DNA from: Morchella semilibera
Lineage: Eukaryota > Ascomycota > Pezizomycetes > Pezizales > Morchellaceae
Assembly: GCA_009192285.1 (NCBI GenBank)
Contig: WBVU01000008.1
Coordinates: 2,180,370 to 2,244,369, forward strand
Length of the DNA stretch: 64,000 nt
Direction of reading: 5' to 3'
Shown: positions 1-11,581 of the stretch, piece by piece
Layout of the letters: each line of letters opens with the position of its first letter
Numbering within the stretch: position 1 is the first letter of the stretch
Notes under the pieces: generated by a model
Seen by the model: only the letters and a program-made list of their open reading frames with translations
The model's database searches: none
What the model was told of the DNA's origin: nothing
Program-made: the position numbers and the translations under genes

Positions 1-1
1 G

Positions 2-611
2 CTCAGCAGCGTCGAGCTGCAGGACCAGTACCTGCCCGCCAGCCTCTTCACCGACACCACGCAGTGGACGTCGCAGCGGACGCTGGCAAACCTGCCAAAC
101 TACCTCGAAAAGTGCTGCCGCGTGGCCGGGGCCAAAAAGTTCCGTCTAGACCGGGCAGCCGAGGAGAAGGGTGCGCCGCACACACTCGTCATCACGAGCG
201 CGGCGCTGAGGGCCTCGAGGATTGCCAGTGCCCTCAGGAAGTATCAGGCTAAGGAGGCGATGGTCGCAAAGCTCTTTGCGAAGCACATCAAGGTGGCAGA
301 GAGCGTGGAGATGTGTAAGGATAATAGGTAAGTGGTTCTTCTTTGGGGGTATACGGGGGAAGGAAGCTAACGAGGGGGGTAGGATCGGGATTGCGGTTGG
401 GACGCCATCGAGGATACTCGAGGTGCTGAATGAGGGAGTGCTAAAGCTTGACGAGCTGCGCTGGATCGTCGTGGATGCCAGCTATGTAGATAAGAAGGGT
501 TTTGGCGTGTTCGGAATCCGTGAGGTGCACCGGGGCATCATGGACTTCTTTGGGCACGAGAAGACGAAGCAGCGGTTTGAGGAGGGGACGCTGAAAATCT
601 TGTTTTTCTAG
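2..611 (+). CDS. CMS1: Cms1-like ribosome biogenesis protein, 3' part
   Basis: The C-terminal part of Cms1 (CMSS1), a nucleolar protein of the 90S pre-ribosome with a degenerate DEAD-box helicase fold. The reading frame is open from the window edge, so the start lies outside. Two exons, 2-327 and 383-611, are joined across a 55-nt intron (GTAAGT to TAG) that splits an Arg codon. Helicase-like remnants are visible: HTLVITSAALRA, then IGIAVGTPSRILEVL (motif Ib-like TPSR) and LRWIVVDASYVDKKGFGVF, where a true helicase would carry DEAD. The protein ends in GTLKILFF, usual for the family. The missing DEAD residues fit the family. Confidence is high for identity, with only the 5' part absent. Confidence 0.9.
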
Positions 612-791
612 TAGTCCACATATTTTATATAGCAAAAAAGTTGGTTCTGTATATTAATTAGAGGAGTTAATTGATACTTTGTCTTTGTGCCGTTTATATG
701 TATACAGAGCAGATTGGGGCAGATATTTTGGCTGCCAGTTCAAATTCGGAATTTAGTGTTACACTCTCGGAGAGTTTTTAAACATGTAGCG

Positions 792-848
792 GTCGGTTCC
801 AGCCCACTTGAGAGTCGAGTGATAATTCATGACGCACCTGGAACCGAC
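792..848. repeat. 11-bp inverted repeat around a GAGTGATA motif
   Basis: Arms GTCGGTTCCAG (792-802) and CTGGAACCGAC (838-848) are perfect complements about 35 nt apart. The loop contains CGAGTGATAATTCATGACGC, one copy of a motif that recurs in several intergenic places of this window. Confidence 0.6.
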
Positions 849-1153
849 AGACCTAAACACACACGATCCAAAGAGCGCACTCTCGCCCCACACACATAGC
901 AGGGTAAATACCAAGTTCCCCCCGCCTTGAATCCTGTGCAGTCGCGATCCTAGGCTGTAGTTAGTAGCGAGGGCAATCAATGAAGTAATAAAAAATAAAA
1001 AAAAAATAGTAGCGAGGGTAGCCCAATTACGTAAACCTGCGAGTGATGGACCATGATGTGACCGTTGCATAGCCCATTACCCCCTCGGACCTGCAGTCCG
1101 TACCGACGACCACGCGGCCATTTCCGGCCAGAAGTCAAGATATTAATTTAGCG

Positions 1154-1264
1154 CTGTACAGCGGTGGGTAATAAGTCATCGGATAACCTAACCACAATTT
1201 TGCCTGCAAACACGCATTTTTGGTGGCGTTCCGTCCGATGACTTACTACCCGCCACTGTATCAG
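1154..1264. repeat. Foldback (inverted repeat), MITE-like
   Basis: The left arm at 1154-1183 and right arm at 1234-1264 are inverted copies of about 30 nt with a few mismatches; both contain AAGTCATCGGA or its complement and GGGTA(A/G)TAAG. Further out, GGATAACCTAACC near 1181 is answered by GGTTAGGTTAT near 1302, so a second, outer pairing exists. There is no coding capacity. It may be the remnant of a small non-autonomous transposon. Confidence 0.5.
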
Positions 1265-1638
1265 ATCGGTGGCTGTGTGTGGGAAGATGTTGAGGGGCTA
1301 CGGTTAGGTTATGTCGGCGGTAAAGACCCATCCGTAACCCCCCCAAAGAATATCCACAAAGATCACGGGGTTTGTTATATACAGAAAAGGCACCACCATA
1401 ATGTGCTGGATCTTGGTCCGTGGGTCGTGGGCCGTGGGCTAGATGTTTGAATCTGACTATGTCTATTATATTATGTACTGGAATACACCCGTTTTGAAAG
1501 TTTCTGTAATATGATTGGTCGGGGGTATTTGACTAAGCACCCAATAACAGCTGTACTAGAAGCCCAGGAGAACTTGATATCCATACTTCAAAGTAGAGAA
1601 GTACCTACAACTGGCGGTCGCGAGGTAGTAGTACGTAC

Positions 1639-2306
1639 CGTAGAGAGAGGATTAAAACTCGCGGTCACGTGGTGGTAACCCCTAGTCTCTGGCACATCAT
1701 CCGCCGAAGCCATACAGAGCACCCAAGGCTAAAAAAAATAATTAAATGATAAAAAAGCCGGCAACAAAAGACTTATGTGAGTGAGTATCATCCCTCAAGA
1801 GCGTCGCTACCATGTTGGGCATTCTCATCACTGCTCCCACCAGGATTTGAACCTGTCGTGGTCATATGACGAAGCCCAGTGTATTACCACTAGGCCACGC
1901 CACGATGCTTCTGCTTGTGTCATTGTAGCTTATGAGCACTCCATTTCTTGGCAACGCATCGGGAATTGGGGGGAGGGAGGCCGAAGGCCGCCATATGAAA
2001 CTTCTAACTGGCAGGAACGGGAATTGGGGGAAGTGAAGTAACTTTGTATTGATGATAGTGAGAGGAGAGGTTCTTACCTCCTCCTCTCATCTAAATACCT
2101 CTCAAATTGACAAGTGTCGGTAACTATAGTTCTTCGCCACCTAAGCATTATGCTTAGCGTGGTCATACTTGCTTAGTGATACACTATTCTAATGTGGATT
2201 ACCACAGGGGGGGCAGAGGAGGGAGGGGGGGGGCCGGGGGCCCCCATAGCTGGAGGATTAAAACCTACACAACTCGCGGTCGACTCGCGAGGTGGTAACC
2301 TCTAGT
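1639..2306. repeat. Diverged repeat pair (1639-1690 and 2251-2306)
   Basis: Both ends of this interval carry GAGGATTAAAAC, CTCGCGGTC and GTGGTAACCYCTAGT in the same order; the second copy has a small insertion. A partial third copy (GCGGTCGCGAGGTAGTA) lies near 1614. The repeats bracket the tRNA-like element, so all may belong to one degraded mobile unit. Confidence 0.4.
1833..1904 (-). repeat. tRNA-like / SINE-like element with Pol III boxes
   Basis: On the minus strand a perfect A box (TGGCCTAGTGG, 1887-1897) is followed by a B box (GGTTCAAATCC, 1843-1853) at tRNA spacing. The acceptor and anticodon stems do not pair (7-nt ends CGTGGCG versus TGGGAGC), so this is not a working tRNA. T-runs on the minus strand (complement of the A-runs at about 1732-1756) could terminate Pol III. 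It is either a tRNA pseudogene or the head of a tRNA-derived SINE. Confidence 0.45.
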
Positions 2307-2867
2307 ACATACGTACGTACCTGATCCCCTGCGGACCTGGAGGCCCCTAGGCCCCGATCCCCCATGATGCTAGTTATAAGTTTGTGAAAAACTAGGCCGC
2401 TTATTCTCGGGCGGGTGGGGCGCTACTCCCGCGTCGAGTTTTGCTGGGGATCGGTGCTGCGCGGGGATCGAGTCGCGTCACAGGACATCACTCGACGGTA
2501 GCTAGCGTTGGGAGGTGTTCTTGGCAACGCCCAATTGGGCAGCAAAAAAACAGGTAGTAAAGGACCCAGAAAGGCATTGGTGGCAGACCTTTTTATATAT
2601 TTTTTTTCTCATCATGAAGAGCATCTACACACTTGGAATCGTGTGTAGTTCTCATCACTTTCCGACGCCCTGGGTACATATCGAGCTCACGAGAATAAGA
2701 ATCATCTGCGGAGCATGGGACTCAGTCATAAAATCGCCGTTGCGTGTCTATAATACACACAAAAGAAAAACACATTTCTTCCTGACAAATTCTAAAAACC
2801 CTGACTCAAGGCCAACAAAAAACTAATAGCTGCAAAACAACACATGATTTCTCGACCCTGACCGCAT

Positions 2868-3812
2868 TTACAAAGAGTCCCCCGGCCAATAGCCCCGGCG
2901 CATATACTCTATCATCCAGTAAAAATCCCATAGCTCTTCTTCCCAATCATCATAGTCGTCATCATCATCATCTCCGTCTACTAAGCCCGGGAATTCGTCA
3001 TCTGTTGAATCCTCCCCCTCATCCGAGTCGTGGCAGTTGGAATCCGAAGACCCTTCAGTGTCTCCGTCGTATGCATTAGACTGCTCGTCGCCCTTGCTGT
3101 ACTCGGTAGCTTTCTTATTAGTGTGCTTTCGATGTCCCTCGTTGTCTACGAGCCTGCCAACCCCCCCGAGTTCCAAGCATCTGCCCTCGCCCTCGCCCTC
3201 GTCCTCGCCCTCCGAGATATCGGTGGTGACCCAGGAATCCTCACCCTCCGAGAAGTCGGTGGTGACCCAGCAATCCTCGCTGTCCGGGGGATCTTCATTG
3301 TCCGGGGAATTTATGTCTGAGGAGACCTCGTTGTGTCCAGGGTCCTCGTTGTCCGAGGAATCCTCATTATCCGAGGAATTGCTGTCCGAGGGGTCATCGC
3401 CCCCCAAAGAATCCTCGCCGTCCGACGAACCCACACTCTCCGAGGGATCGCCGCCCGAGAGGTCTGAGCCGTATTCATCATCTTCAGTGGTCTCCCAATA
3501 AATCTCGTCATCGGGTATATCGTCTTCATCGGGATCCGGGACCGGGAGGTGGTCCTGTGGGCATTGGACGAAACTATTCCAAGTCAAGGCGTACGCACGC
3601 GAGACGCGCACAATAATCTTGGTACCTTTGGCCTCAGCGTCGGCCCGTAAGCGGTTGATGCTGTCGATCTTCAATGCTTCATCGATATGAGATTGTATAT
3701 CGACAACCTCACCTTTCGCCAATTTTGCGTTAGACCGCTGCTGGATGATAGATGACACGGGCTCAGAGCACATTTCACAGAAGAGTTTGAGCATAAACGC
3801 TGTGTTGTCCAT
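2868..3812 (-). CDS. Hypothetical acidic Ser/Asp/Glu-rich protein
   Basis: A single-exon open frame of 314 codons starting at an internal Met; the frame also runs on upstream to a Met at 3980, but that extension crosses A-rich homopolymers (KKKK) and looks like leader. The first 100 residues are ordinary globular sequence with Cys (FCEMC) and a helical stretch (VVDIQSHIDEALKIDSINRL). From about residue 125 the chain is dominated by imperfect acidic repeats such as DNEDSS, DNEDPP and SEGEDSWVTTD. The C-terminus is aromatic (WDFYWMIEYMRRGYW). No family was recognised. The long open frame and organised N-terminus support a real gene, but repeats and low complexity weaken the case. Confidence 0.45.
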   Translation of the reverse strand: MDNTAFMLKLFCEMCSEPVSSIIQQRSNAKLAKGEVVDIQSHIDEALKIDSINRLRADAEAKGTKIIVRVSRAYALTWNSFVQCPQDHLPVPDPDEDDIPDDEIYWETTEDDEYGSDLSGGDPSESVGSSDGEDSLGGDDPSDSNSSDNEDSSDNEDPGHNEVSSDINSPDNEDPPDSEDCWVTTDFSEGEDSWVTTDISEGEDEGEGEGRCLELGGVGRLVDNEGHRKHTNKKATEYSKGDEQSNAYDGDTEGSSDSNCHDSDEGEDSTDDEFPGLVDGDDDDDDYDDWEEELWDFYWMIEYMRRGYWPGDSL

Positions 3813-5203
3813 TTTTTTTTTCTTTGGAAGAGAAAGGATTTCGAGAATTTGAGGATCGTTTTTTTTTTCTTTGGAGGGAGGGCGGTTTCGGGGTTCGAAG
3901 TAGTCTTTGGTTTTTTTTTGTGTGTTAAAAAGAGTGGGAGGATAGGGAGGGGGTTTAAGTACAGGCAGGATTTTACGCATAGCACATTACTCAATAACGC
4001 TAGAGATCCTCATGATGATGGCAGATATGTCTTCTCAAAGCCAAAAAAGTTCACTAGTACATGTATGTAGTTACATATTCATTGGCGCGTGATGCCAAAA
4101 AGGAAATTTGTTTTGTTTTTGGAGATATACTTACATGTACTCCATGTATCTTACCCTTTTCGGGGTCAATTATTTACGATATACGTCATGTCCCAATTTT
4201 GTATACTTGCTGTGTTCACAAAATGTCTTTTGGCTTAGTGGGCGGGCTAAAAAAATCAGCCTTTATGTCACAATGTACGTCTAGCTTCTCGGAGCGTCTG
4301 AATTAGATAACATATAGAACGAGCGACGTACTCCCTCTTTTCCTTTCCCTCCCGAGCTCTGGTAGTGAACAGTTCAAGCACGCCAACCGTCTAGGGTTAG
4401 GGGTGCTTTACTTTGCCTGGGTTACTGATAACCGAGTGATTGGTTATGACACACGATTAAAATAATGTTTTTTTTGTTGTCTAATTCATTAACTGTACGC
4501 AGCCCGCCAGTGCGACTAAAACCTTTTGTTATAAGGAGTACATGTAGTTGGCGATTGAATACATGTAGATAAGGCCCCCTTGCGTGGTATGGCTCTAAAG
4601 GTGTCACGAGACTCGCCAAGGATACGGTATTTTGTTGTACCAACTGGCAGGGCGATTCAGAGGGCGGGAGGCTTGCTGGATAGATTACAGCTGAACCTAC
4701 TATCTGGTTCAATAAAAACCCTAACACTGTTGAATTTCGTGATGGCTTTAGGGTCACTATATATAAGCGGTCTTGAGCTATAACCATGGGGTGTCTGGGC
4801 CTTGGTGTGGTTCCGTCTGTGGGGTGTTCCGCTACTACCAGAGCGGCTTCCCTCACCTATTCAGTGCGGTTTATTTAACTTACCTGATCCCCTAGATCCG
4901 GCGTCGCAGCGGCTGTGCAGGGGGAAGTAACATGGTGAACTGATATTGCTAGTTAAATGACGATATAAATGAGTATTCGCATAGAACTTGGGCCTAATAG
5001 CCAATAAAAAAACAAGAAAGCGCACGATGGAGTAATCCACGTTCACAATAAATATCCAGAGAAGCCAAATTACTTGAAGAAGAAAAAAGATGTAATTGTA
5101 ATAAAAAGTAATAAAGATATCCCACGAGACTAAACGATTAGTAAAGAGCACAGAAACGACAAGTTTTGCCTAACCCTAAGCGCACACCGCTTATTTCAAA
5201 TTC
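3813..5203. other. Intergenic, gene-free
   Basis: About 1.4 kb between the acidic ORF and the 3' end of SLA2. It has TACATGTA copies at about 4055, 4133, 4539 and 4558 and one copy of a poly-T small repeat (4467-4515). No supported gene was seen. Confidence 0.5.
4467..4515 (-). repeat. Small poly-A-tailed repeat, copy 1
   Basis: A T-run followed by TAATTCATTAACTGTACGCA and GCC. It shares order and much of its sequence with the elements at 13434-13479 and 13781-13845. On the minus strand the T-run would be a 3' poly-A tail. No clear target duplication was seen. Confidence 0.4.
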
Positions 5204-8200
5204 TTAGTCTGAATCTTGAACATATGAGTGTTTCCTCATCTCCCCAAGCCTGAACCGTGCTTGAGTTAATCTGTTTTCGAGTTCTTTGATTTCGACCTAA
5301 AAAACCCAAGAGGTTAATGATAACGTATAAAATGCTCGCGCGGAAATAACCTACCTGCTGTTCCATCTCTTGGACCTTAAGCTCATATCCACTGAGCTTG
5401 GAGTAATCCATGGCCTCATTCTCATCGTTATTCTTTGCTGCAATGATTTCTTGAACCTGTTTGACCAGTGATCTGCACGCGCCTGTCACGGCCTTTGAGG
5501 CATTTTCTAAGCGTTCTTGTGATTTGGACATGAATGATGCCTTAACACGAGAGGCTGCTACAAGCTGTGCTGTTGAAGCCGCAACATCATTGGCCACGAC
5601 AATCCTATATCGCCATCAGCCTGTGTGTGTATAAAAGTGTATCAAAAGAGGAAGCCCTACAATTGCTCCAGCTTATTGCGTCCACTAAGAACACCGTCGG
5701 CTGTCTCGATCAACATATTGGTGGAGGTAGCCACTGCCTTTGCAGCGGAAATCAATCCTTCTGTCCAACGGTTGTTTCGCTTGTAGAAAGCAGTCCGAGA
5801 ACTGCTTCCTTTGCCTTGGGCCACGATCTGGAGAATAGTGTGAGTCTATATATAGATGCTTGGATGGATCGCGGTATAGTTACCTCCTTCTGCGAGATAG
5901 TAGCGGCCTTGAGAAGCTGAGCAATTGCATTCGTGACTGCAATCGCGGCGTCCAAGATTGAGCTATAATGCAGTTAACCATCAAGCCCAAAAACCAGGAT
6001 AAACACAAGTTAGATGTGACATACTCATGAATTCTGATCTCAAAAGTGGAGAAAGAATCTTTTGGCTTCTTCATGAGTTGGGCCAAGCGTGCAGCAGCAG
6101 CATCTATAGCGTCCGCAACCTTACTGAGTTCATTGTCGACAAGATCGCCAATATCTCCACTAGCCTTCGACAGATCGGCCCCTTTGCTCATAAACTGTTC
6201 GGCAAGTTTTGTCAACTTCTGAAGGTTCTTTTGGACTTCCAAGTTACTGGATACAACGACATCCATCTTCTGATCTTGACTCAGTCCGTCTAAACGGAAG
6301 GACATGAGGTTCTGGAAAAATTTGACACTAGTATTTGCAGATTGTCTTGCTGCCGCCATGATGGCATCGCTTTTGTTCTCATCGGTGGCTAATCGTGTAA
6401 CACCCTTAGCATTGGCTAATACATCTGAGACTGCACCCGCAAAGACGTGAAGTGCTTTGATGATTGAAGACTGGGGGCTATTGGGGCCATCAACAACAAA
6501 GTTGTTAAACTGGGTGGCAAATTCTGTAGCGCTAAGCTGTGCTTTCTCCACCTGAGAGAGAAGGTAGCCCGGCGATGCACTCTGGTTTCCTGCATTCATG
6601 GGGGACTCAAGTTCGTACAAAGCGTCGTCCACCCGCTGAACACCACTCTGTAATACGGAGTCTGTCCGATGCCGTCAATAAGCTTCCTATATTCCGGTTG
6701 ACCTAGTTTCATACCTATAATTTCCGTCAATCTCTTCAATTGATCTAAAATTACCCCATCAATTTGCGCTTCTAAAACAACATCACTCTCGTTGTTGTGC
6801 TAAACGTAAATGTTAGACATCAATATTACCAAAGATATTGAAGGATATATACCAGTCTCATTTCGTTGAGTTCTAGAAGAGTCTGATCCATTCCTGCCTT
6901 AAAGATCTCTAGCTCTTCCTCCTTCTCTCGTAATCGTCGCTCCATGTCATGATCTCTATCGCCGATTCTAGACTGCAATTCGTCTAGGGCTCGCTGCTTG
7001 CTACGCAACAACTCCTCCATTTCTGCCATTTCCCTGTTATGTCGAGATAACAAGGCCGAGAGTTCAGTGCCTTTAGATTTTTCGTTGTTTTCGGCTTTTT
7101 CTTGTGCGAATCGGAGCTCTCTTCGAACCTTTTCAACCTCTTCCTTCTGAGTCTGGACCATAGTTTAGTATCAGTTTCATTTAAAGATGGGTTAAAATAG
7201 ACTTACTCCCTTGACACGGTCCAAATCATATAAAGCACGGTCTCTCTCCCGAATCATGTCTGCTAGCTCAAGATTCTTGGATTTCATTTCTCGCTCCAAT
7301 TTCTCTCGTCTATCATTTGCTTCTTGCGCGGATGCAGCTTTAAGCTGAATTTGTTTGAATTTACCGAGTAACTCCAGGTGTTCGTGCCGAAGCTGAGAGT
7401 AAAGCTTTGCTAAAGCCTCGTATTTGTTCTTCCACATGGACACTTGCTCTATAGATGGTTAGCATACTAAGGATTAAGCTTGTCTCGGTATCGTACCTTG
7501 TAAGGATCGGATCAGATCGTCCTTGGACGCTAGCTGTTGTCCGACATTGGACTGAAGATTTGCAATCTCGTTTTCTAAAGCCTTTACTTTTTGATCATAT
7601 GATTCAAGCAATAACAGATGCTGGTCATGGTGCCCTTTATATTCTAGCAATTGTCGTTCGAGCTCCGCAACATGCCCTTGGGCTTGTCTTGCCATCTGGT
7701 CTCTCATTAATTGCTCTTGAGCCAATCGCTGCTGCTCCATTTGTTGCCTCTGCATCTCCTCGAACTGAGCTTGCTGTTGCATAGCTTGCAGCTGCTGTTG
7801 CCGAAGTTCTTCAGCTCTTTGCGCCTCTAATTTCCTTTGCTGCTCTTCATACTCCCGTTGTTGCTTTTGCAGTTTTTCATTCGACCAGAAATCCGCAATT
7901 GCCTCTGGTTCAGGTTGTGCTGGAGGAGGGGGTGGTGGTGGAGGCGCGGCTTCTTGTGCCTCAACTGGTCTACGTGGAAGGGCCGGGGCTGTCTCCCCAT
8001 TACCCAGCAAATTCGGTGGATCCTGTCTTATGTGAGCACAAATTAAACGTCCAAGATAACTAGTATTACCTGTGGTAGTTTTGGTGGAGAAATCAGTTCA
8101 GTCAAGTATCGAAGATTTGAACACTCATAATAAAATCGGACCAAGCGGTAATGCTGGCCGTTGTAACGCTCCCGTAAAGGTGCAAGAGCATCATCGTCGC

Positions 8201-9382
8201 CAGTCGCTATTGAAAATTAGGGATCCATACGAAAAAGGGAAGGATAAGGACAGTGAAAATATACTTTGGTGCATAGCCCTAAGCATGCTAGTGATGAATT
8301 TGTAAATCCCATAACTTTCCTGAACCAGCGGTACAAGTGCAGAAATTCTGCATTCATTGTCAACCCCATGCCGGAAATGAGAGAAAATGAGTTTCTGGAA
8401 AGTCTCAATTTGGTCTTGCAGAGTCATCAAATCCATAATTGTCTCGTATCTGTAGAGAGTTAGTTTATGTTTCGGAATATGCCCGAGCGTCTAAAGGTAC
8501 CCTTCGTTTGGATCATTGATTGTTTTTAGACTGATGTATTCTTCATAATCAAATACACCTGGGCAGGAATTAGTTCTCGCTTCTAAAATAGAATGCCTCT
8601 TAGAAACTCATACCATCAAACTCTGGGTGGTGCCGGTGGAATGCAAGCTTGGCCAAAAGGAAATATACATATTCCCGGATTAATGGTCCATAACCTGATC
8701 TTGGAGTTAGCTGTTCGGCAAGATGATTGTTATTCCCGAATGATACTGCCGTACCCCGGATGCCTTCATCGGAAGTCCCGTTAGTAAGTGATTCTAGCCA
8801 CCCAGTATGGGCATGAGCCTCTCTAATTGTGACCGGATGGCCTTCTTGGAGAACTTTGTGTATGCAAATCAGGGCTTTGAAGGTCTGAACTTCGCTTTGC
8901 AAGATGGGTAGCCTGTGAAATAAGCTCCGGTGTCAGCGCACGGACTCGCCCGAAATAATAGGAGTAAGCTAGAGACCTACACTTTCAAGCCGGACCAAAA
9001 CGATGTTGATGATTTATGGTCCCAGGTGTAAACGATGCAAGACCGGACGTGCTTCCCTATAATTGAAATTCTTTAAGCTCCATGTCCTCGGGCCCTGTAG
9101 CTTCAAAGGAATGACACACGTTTAGGAGCCTTTTCCTCTATGTGTTAATACGGAAGTTAGCCGATTGCCTGCTGATAAAATCCATGAACTAGACTCTACA
9201 TACCAATGTTGGTAGCTTTCTTGATATTGATAGAGAGGTCCGTCTCAGTTCTATGTGAGGTTTAGAATAAACCCATCATTAGTTTCGATTTCTCACCAGC
9301 TAGATCTAGTCAGCACGGAGGTATACTAGGGTATCACTAACCTAGTCATATCGACATTTCGGGACGCGCCGCTGTAGGACAT
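5204..9382 (-). CDS. SLA2: Sla2/End4 (HIP1R family) endocytic actin adaptor, frameshifted
   Basis: Endocytic adaptor linking PIP2 membranes and clathrin to actin; it conventionally marks one side of the ascomycete MAT locus. Sixteen exons from 9382 down: 9342-9382, 9204-9250, 9120-9137, 8991-9056, 8614-8912, 8501-8558, 8265-8449, 8070-8206, 7497-8022, 7207-7448, 6853-7152, 6025-6799, 5884-5962, 5661-5827, 5355-5604, 5204-5296. The N-terminal ANTH domain reads RSCIVYTWDHKS and EVQTFKALICIHKVLQEGH. A Pro/Gln-rich stretch and long coiled coil follow, then the C-terminal THATCH/I-LWEQ domain (VQRVDDALYELES, GSSSRTAFYKRNNRWTEGL, AASTAQLVAASRVKA). About 1,089 residues would be normal. In the twelfth exon, between EYRKLIDGI and LQSGVQRVDDALYE, 14 extra bases shift the frame and would stop translation before THATCH. 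All other exon phases agree, which isolates the defect. Confidence 0.93.
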
Positions 9383-11581
9383 GGTGAACGATGGGGACGA
9401 TTCCCGATGCTAAGATAGTTATTGAAGGACCCGTGGTTGATCACTGAAGCTGAGTGTTGGTGAGAAACACAAGCAATGCGAGGGCAGAAAAGGCACCCTA
9501 GTTATAATGAGGTACTGATGGAAAGGTTTGTTAAGGCGGGGGGTGTTCCGTGGGGTTTATGTATGTAGGTACCTGGTACACTAGTGTAAGTGAGGTATTA
9601 CCTGGGGAACCGGCGGTGAAGCAGGTGAAACTCTGCCAAGCCGGGAATTCAAGGTGGTGAGGCGCTGGGGCCGCGCAACTGTCTGACGACTACAGGAACA
9701 AAATTATTTTATCTATACATATCTCACTGAGCTTGAATAGGGACCTAAATGTGCAAAGCTAATAATTGGGTCCAATAGATGTATTCTTGAATTTTCAGCC
9801 TTCTAGGAAGTGGGAAAGAGAAACCCCCACTCCAGGAACATAGATATCCTATCCCCAAGAATTTAGGACATAGTCCAACAAAGCGAGTAAATCTAAGTGT
9901 TCAATAGTGATAATCACTGTTAACAATTAAATAGAGGAAAGAAGAAAATATAGGGTTTGTGTAAATTTCTGATAAGCGGGGGCTTAAGATTGATAGAGAG
10001 TACATGTAATTACTCTACGTAAGTTTTGAAGAAAGAAAGAAATGAAAAGAGGAGATAGAAGCAAACGATTTCTAACCATAGGCTAATCTTTACCTAAGAG
10101 ATATCATTCCGTGATACGCAATATCAAGTACCCAGGACAATACAGGCCGTGTATTCACAAAGGAGACTAATAAAAGATGGGAAGAAATAAAGAAAGCTAG
10201 TTCTCATGATTAAACAGGCTGCCTCTTACAGACGGGAGGGCAAAGGTGGATTTCATATAGCAAAGTACACATGCTGCAGAAGCTCACGAAGCAAAGAACT
10301 GATATCGCTGGCGAGAACTCCCCCCTCGAAACGTTGATTTTGCGTAATGTCATATGATAGCTGATGGTGAGCACCTGGAATGGAGAGTAAATACGTTAAG
10401 CGGGTAAGAGTGGTCGGCAGTGGTATTGACAAAACCATACTCACAAAGGCTATGAATATCCATGCTGGAAGAAATGTTTGTGGTTTATTATTCCCACCCA
10501 CCAGCTGGAGCGCCCAGGAAGTTAAATAAGCGTTTATTGCGCCGATTGAGAAGAGTCGAACTATGGTAGCTAGTTATTCGATATCGTCAGCCTGGTTCTT
10601 AAGATCCCTTTATTTTTATTTATTTTTGTTCTTTTTTTTTTTTGAAGACCCTCCAACATCATGGCCGAATAAAGAAGGGAAAGACCTTTGGGAGTGTAGT
10701 AAATGAGCCTAGCTATATTAGCAAATACTAAATACTTGTGGGTAGGATTCGTGATCGATACGTACCATCTCGCCATAAGGTTATTAATTAGAATATATGA
10801 AAGATATGCGGAAGTGCCACACTGTGAACAGATCGTTAGAACCACTACTACCTACGAGCGTAAAGTTACGCTTTAAAAGACCTCTATTGGTACGCACCCA
10901 AAGACATGCCAACCAGAGCTCAACTCCAGAACACCTGAGACCTGTGTTGCTCAAAATCGCCAAAGCACACCTAGAAAGTCCTAAAATACTGGGGCATACC
11001 GAAAGCCCCCGGCATAATATCAATGGAATATGATAGCATCTATCGACTCCCAGGATGGAAGCCACCCGGGGGTGCTGAAGGTTGGCCCTGGAGGGATTTG
11101 TGGGATCGCGAGGGTCCTCTCGCGCAGACGCCGGAGCCAGCTGAGCTGTCTACGCGGCAATATGCTGCCGCGATGCACTATACAAGACGTTAAGGGAGAA
11201 GGTTCTGTTGAAATTCTGTAGGATACGAAAGCTATGGTGGGCTGTAAGATTGGAACGTTAGGTGAAGACAACAACTGACGCTACCGAGACAAGAAAGGAG
11301 CTAGGCATGAAGCAAGGTGCAAGGGACAGGTGGAGGGATGAGGCTCAAGCGGGGCACGCTGAGGTGCTGCAAAATATATCGAAAATTTGTGATATGAAGA
11401 TTGGGATTATTATATGAGAATTATAGATACGTTTATATGAAAGAGCTTGAGCCAGGCCAGTTTTATGTATATCTCATCTGTTGTACAGAAACATGATTGT
11501 TTCCTCCCAGTGTCACGAGTATCATTTTACAACTCCGAAACGGGCCGTGCGAATCCAGGATCTTCACCACAATCGCTCACA
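9383..11581. other. Intergenic between SLA2 and MBA1
   Basis: About 2.2 kb between two divergent genes, mostly AT-rich with a GC-richer patch at about 11040-11180. A possible tiny two-exon ORF is listed separately. Nothing else could be supported. Confidence 0.5.
10253..10469 (-). CDS. Possible small two-exon ORF, about 46 codons
   Basis: On the minus strand ATG-GAT-ATT-CAT-AGC-CTT precedes a GTGAGT donor; a CCAG acceptor is followed by an open frame encoding AHHQLSYDITQNQRFEGG and ending in LLRELLQHVYFAI. The donor and acceptor are good and the peptide is not low complexity. I recognise no family, no other exon is evident, and the size alone makes chance likely. Transcript data would settle it. 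Confidence 0.2.

Larger units (their letters stand above)
612..2867. other. Gene-free AT-rich stretch with small repeats
   Basis: No convincing coding exon was found over about 2.2 kb. The stretch holds an 11-bp inverted repeat, a foldback, a tRNA-like element and a diverged repeat pair (listed separately), plus a G-rich tract near 2210-2245. The short open frames lack domain-like sequence. Confidence 0.6.

Noticed and set aside
11020-11274. Minus-strand open frame of 84 codons in a GC-richer patch
   Set aside because: No family-like sequence, no splice context, and an equally long frame lies on the other strand.
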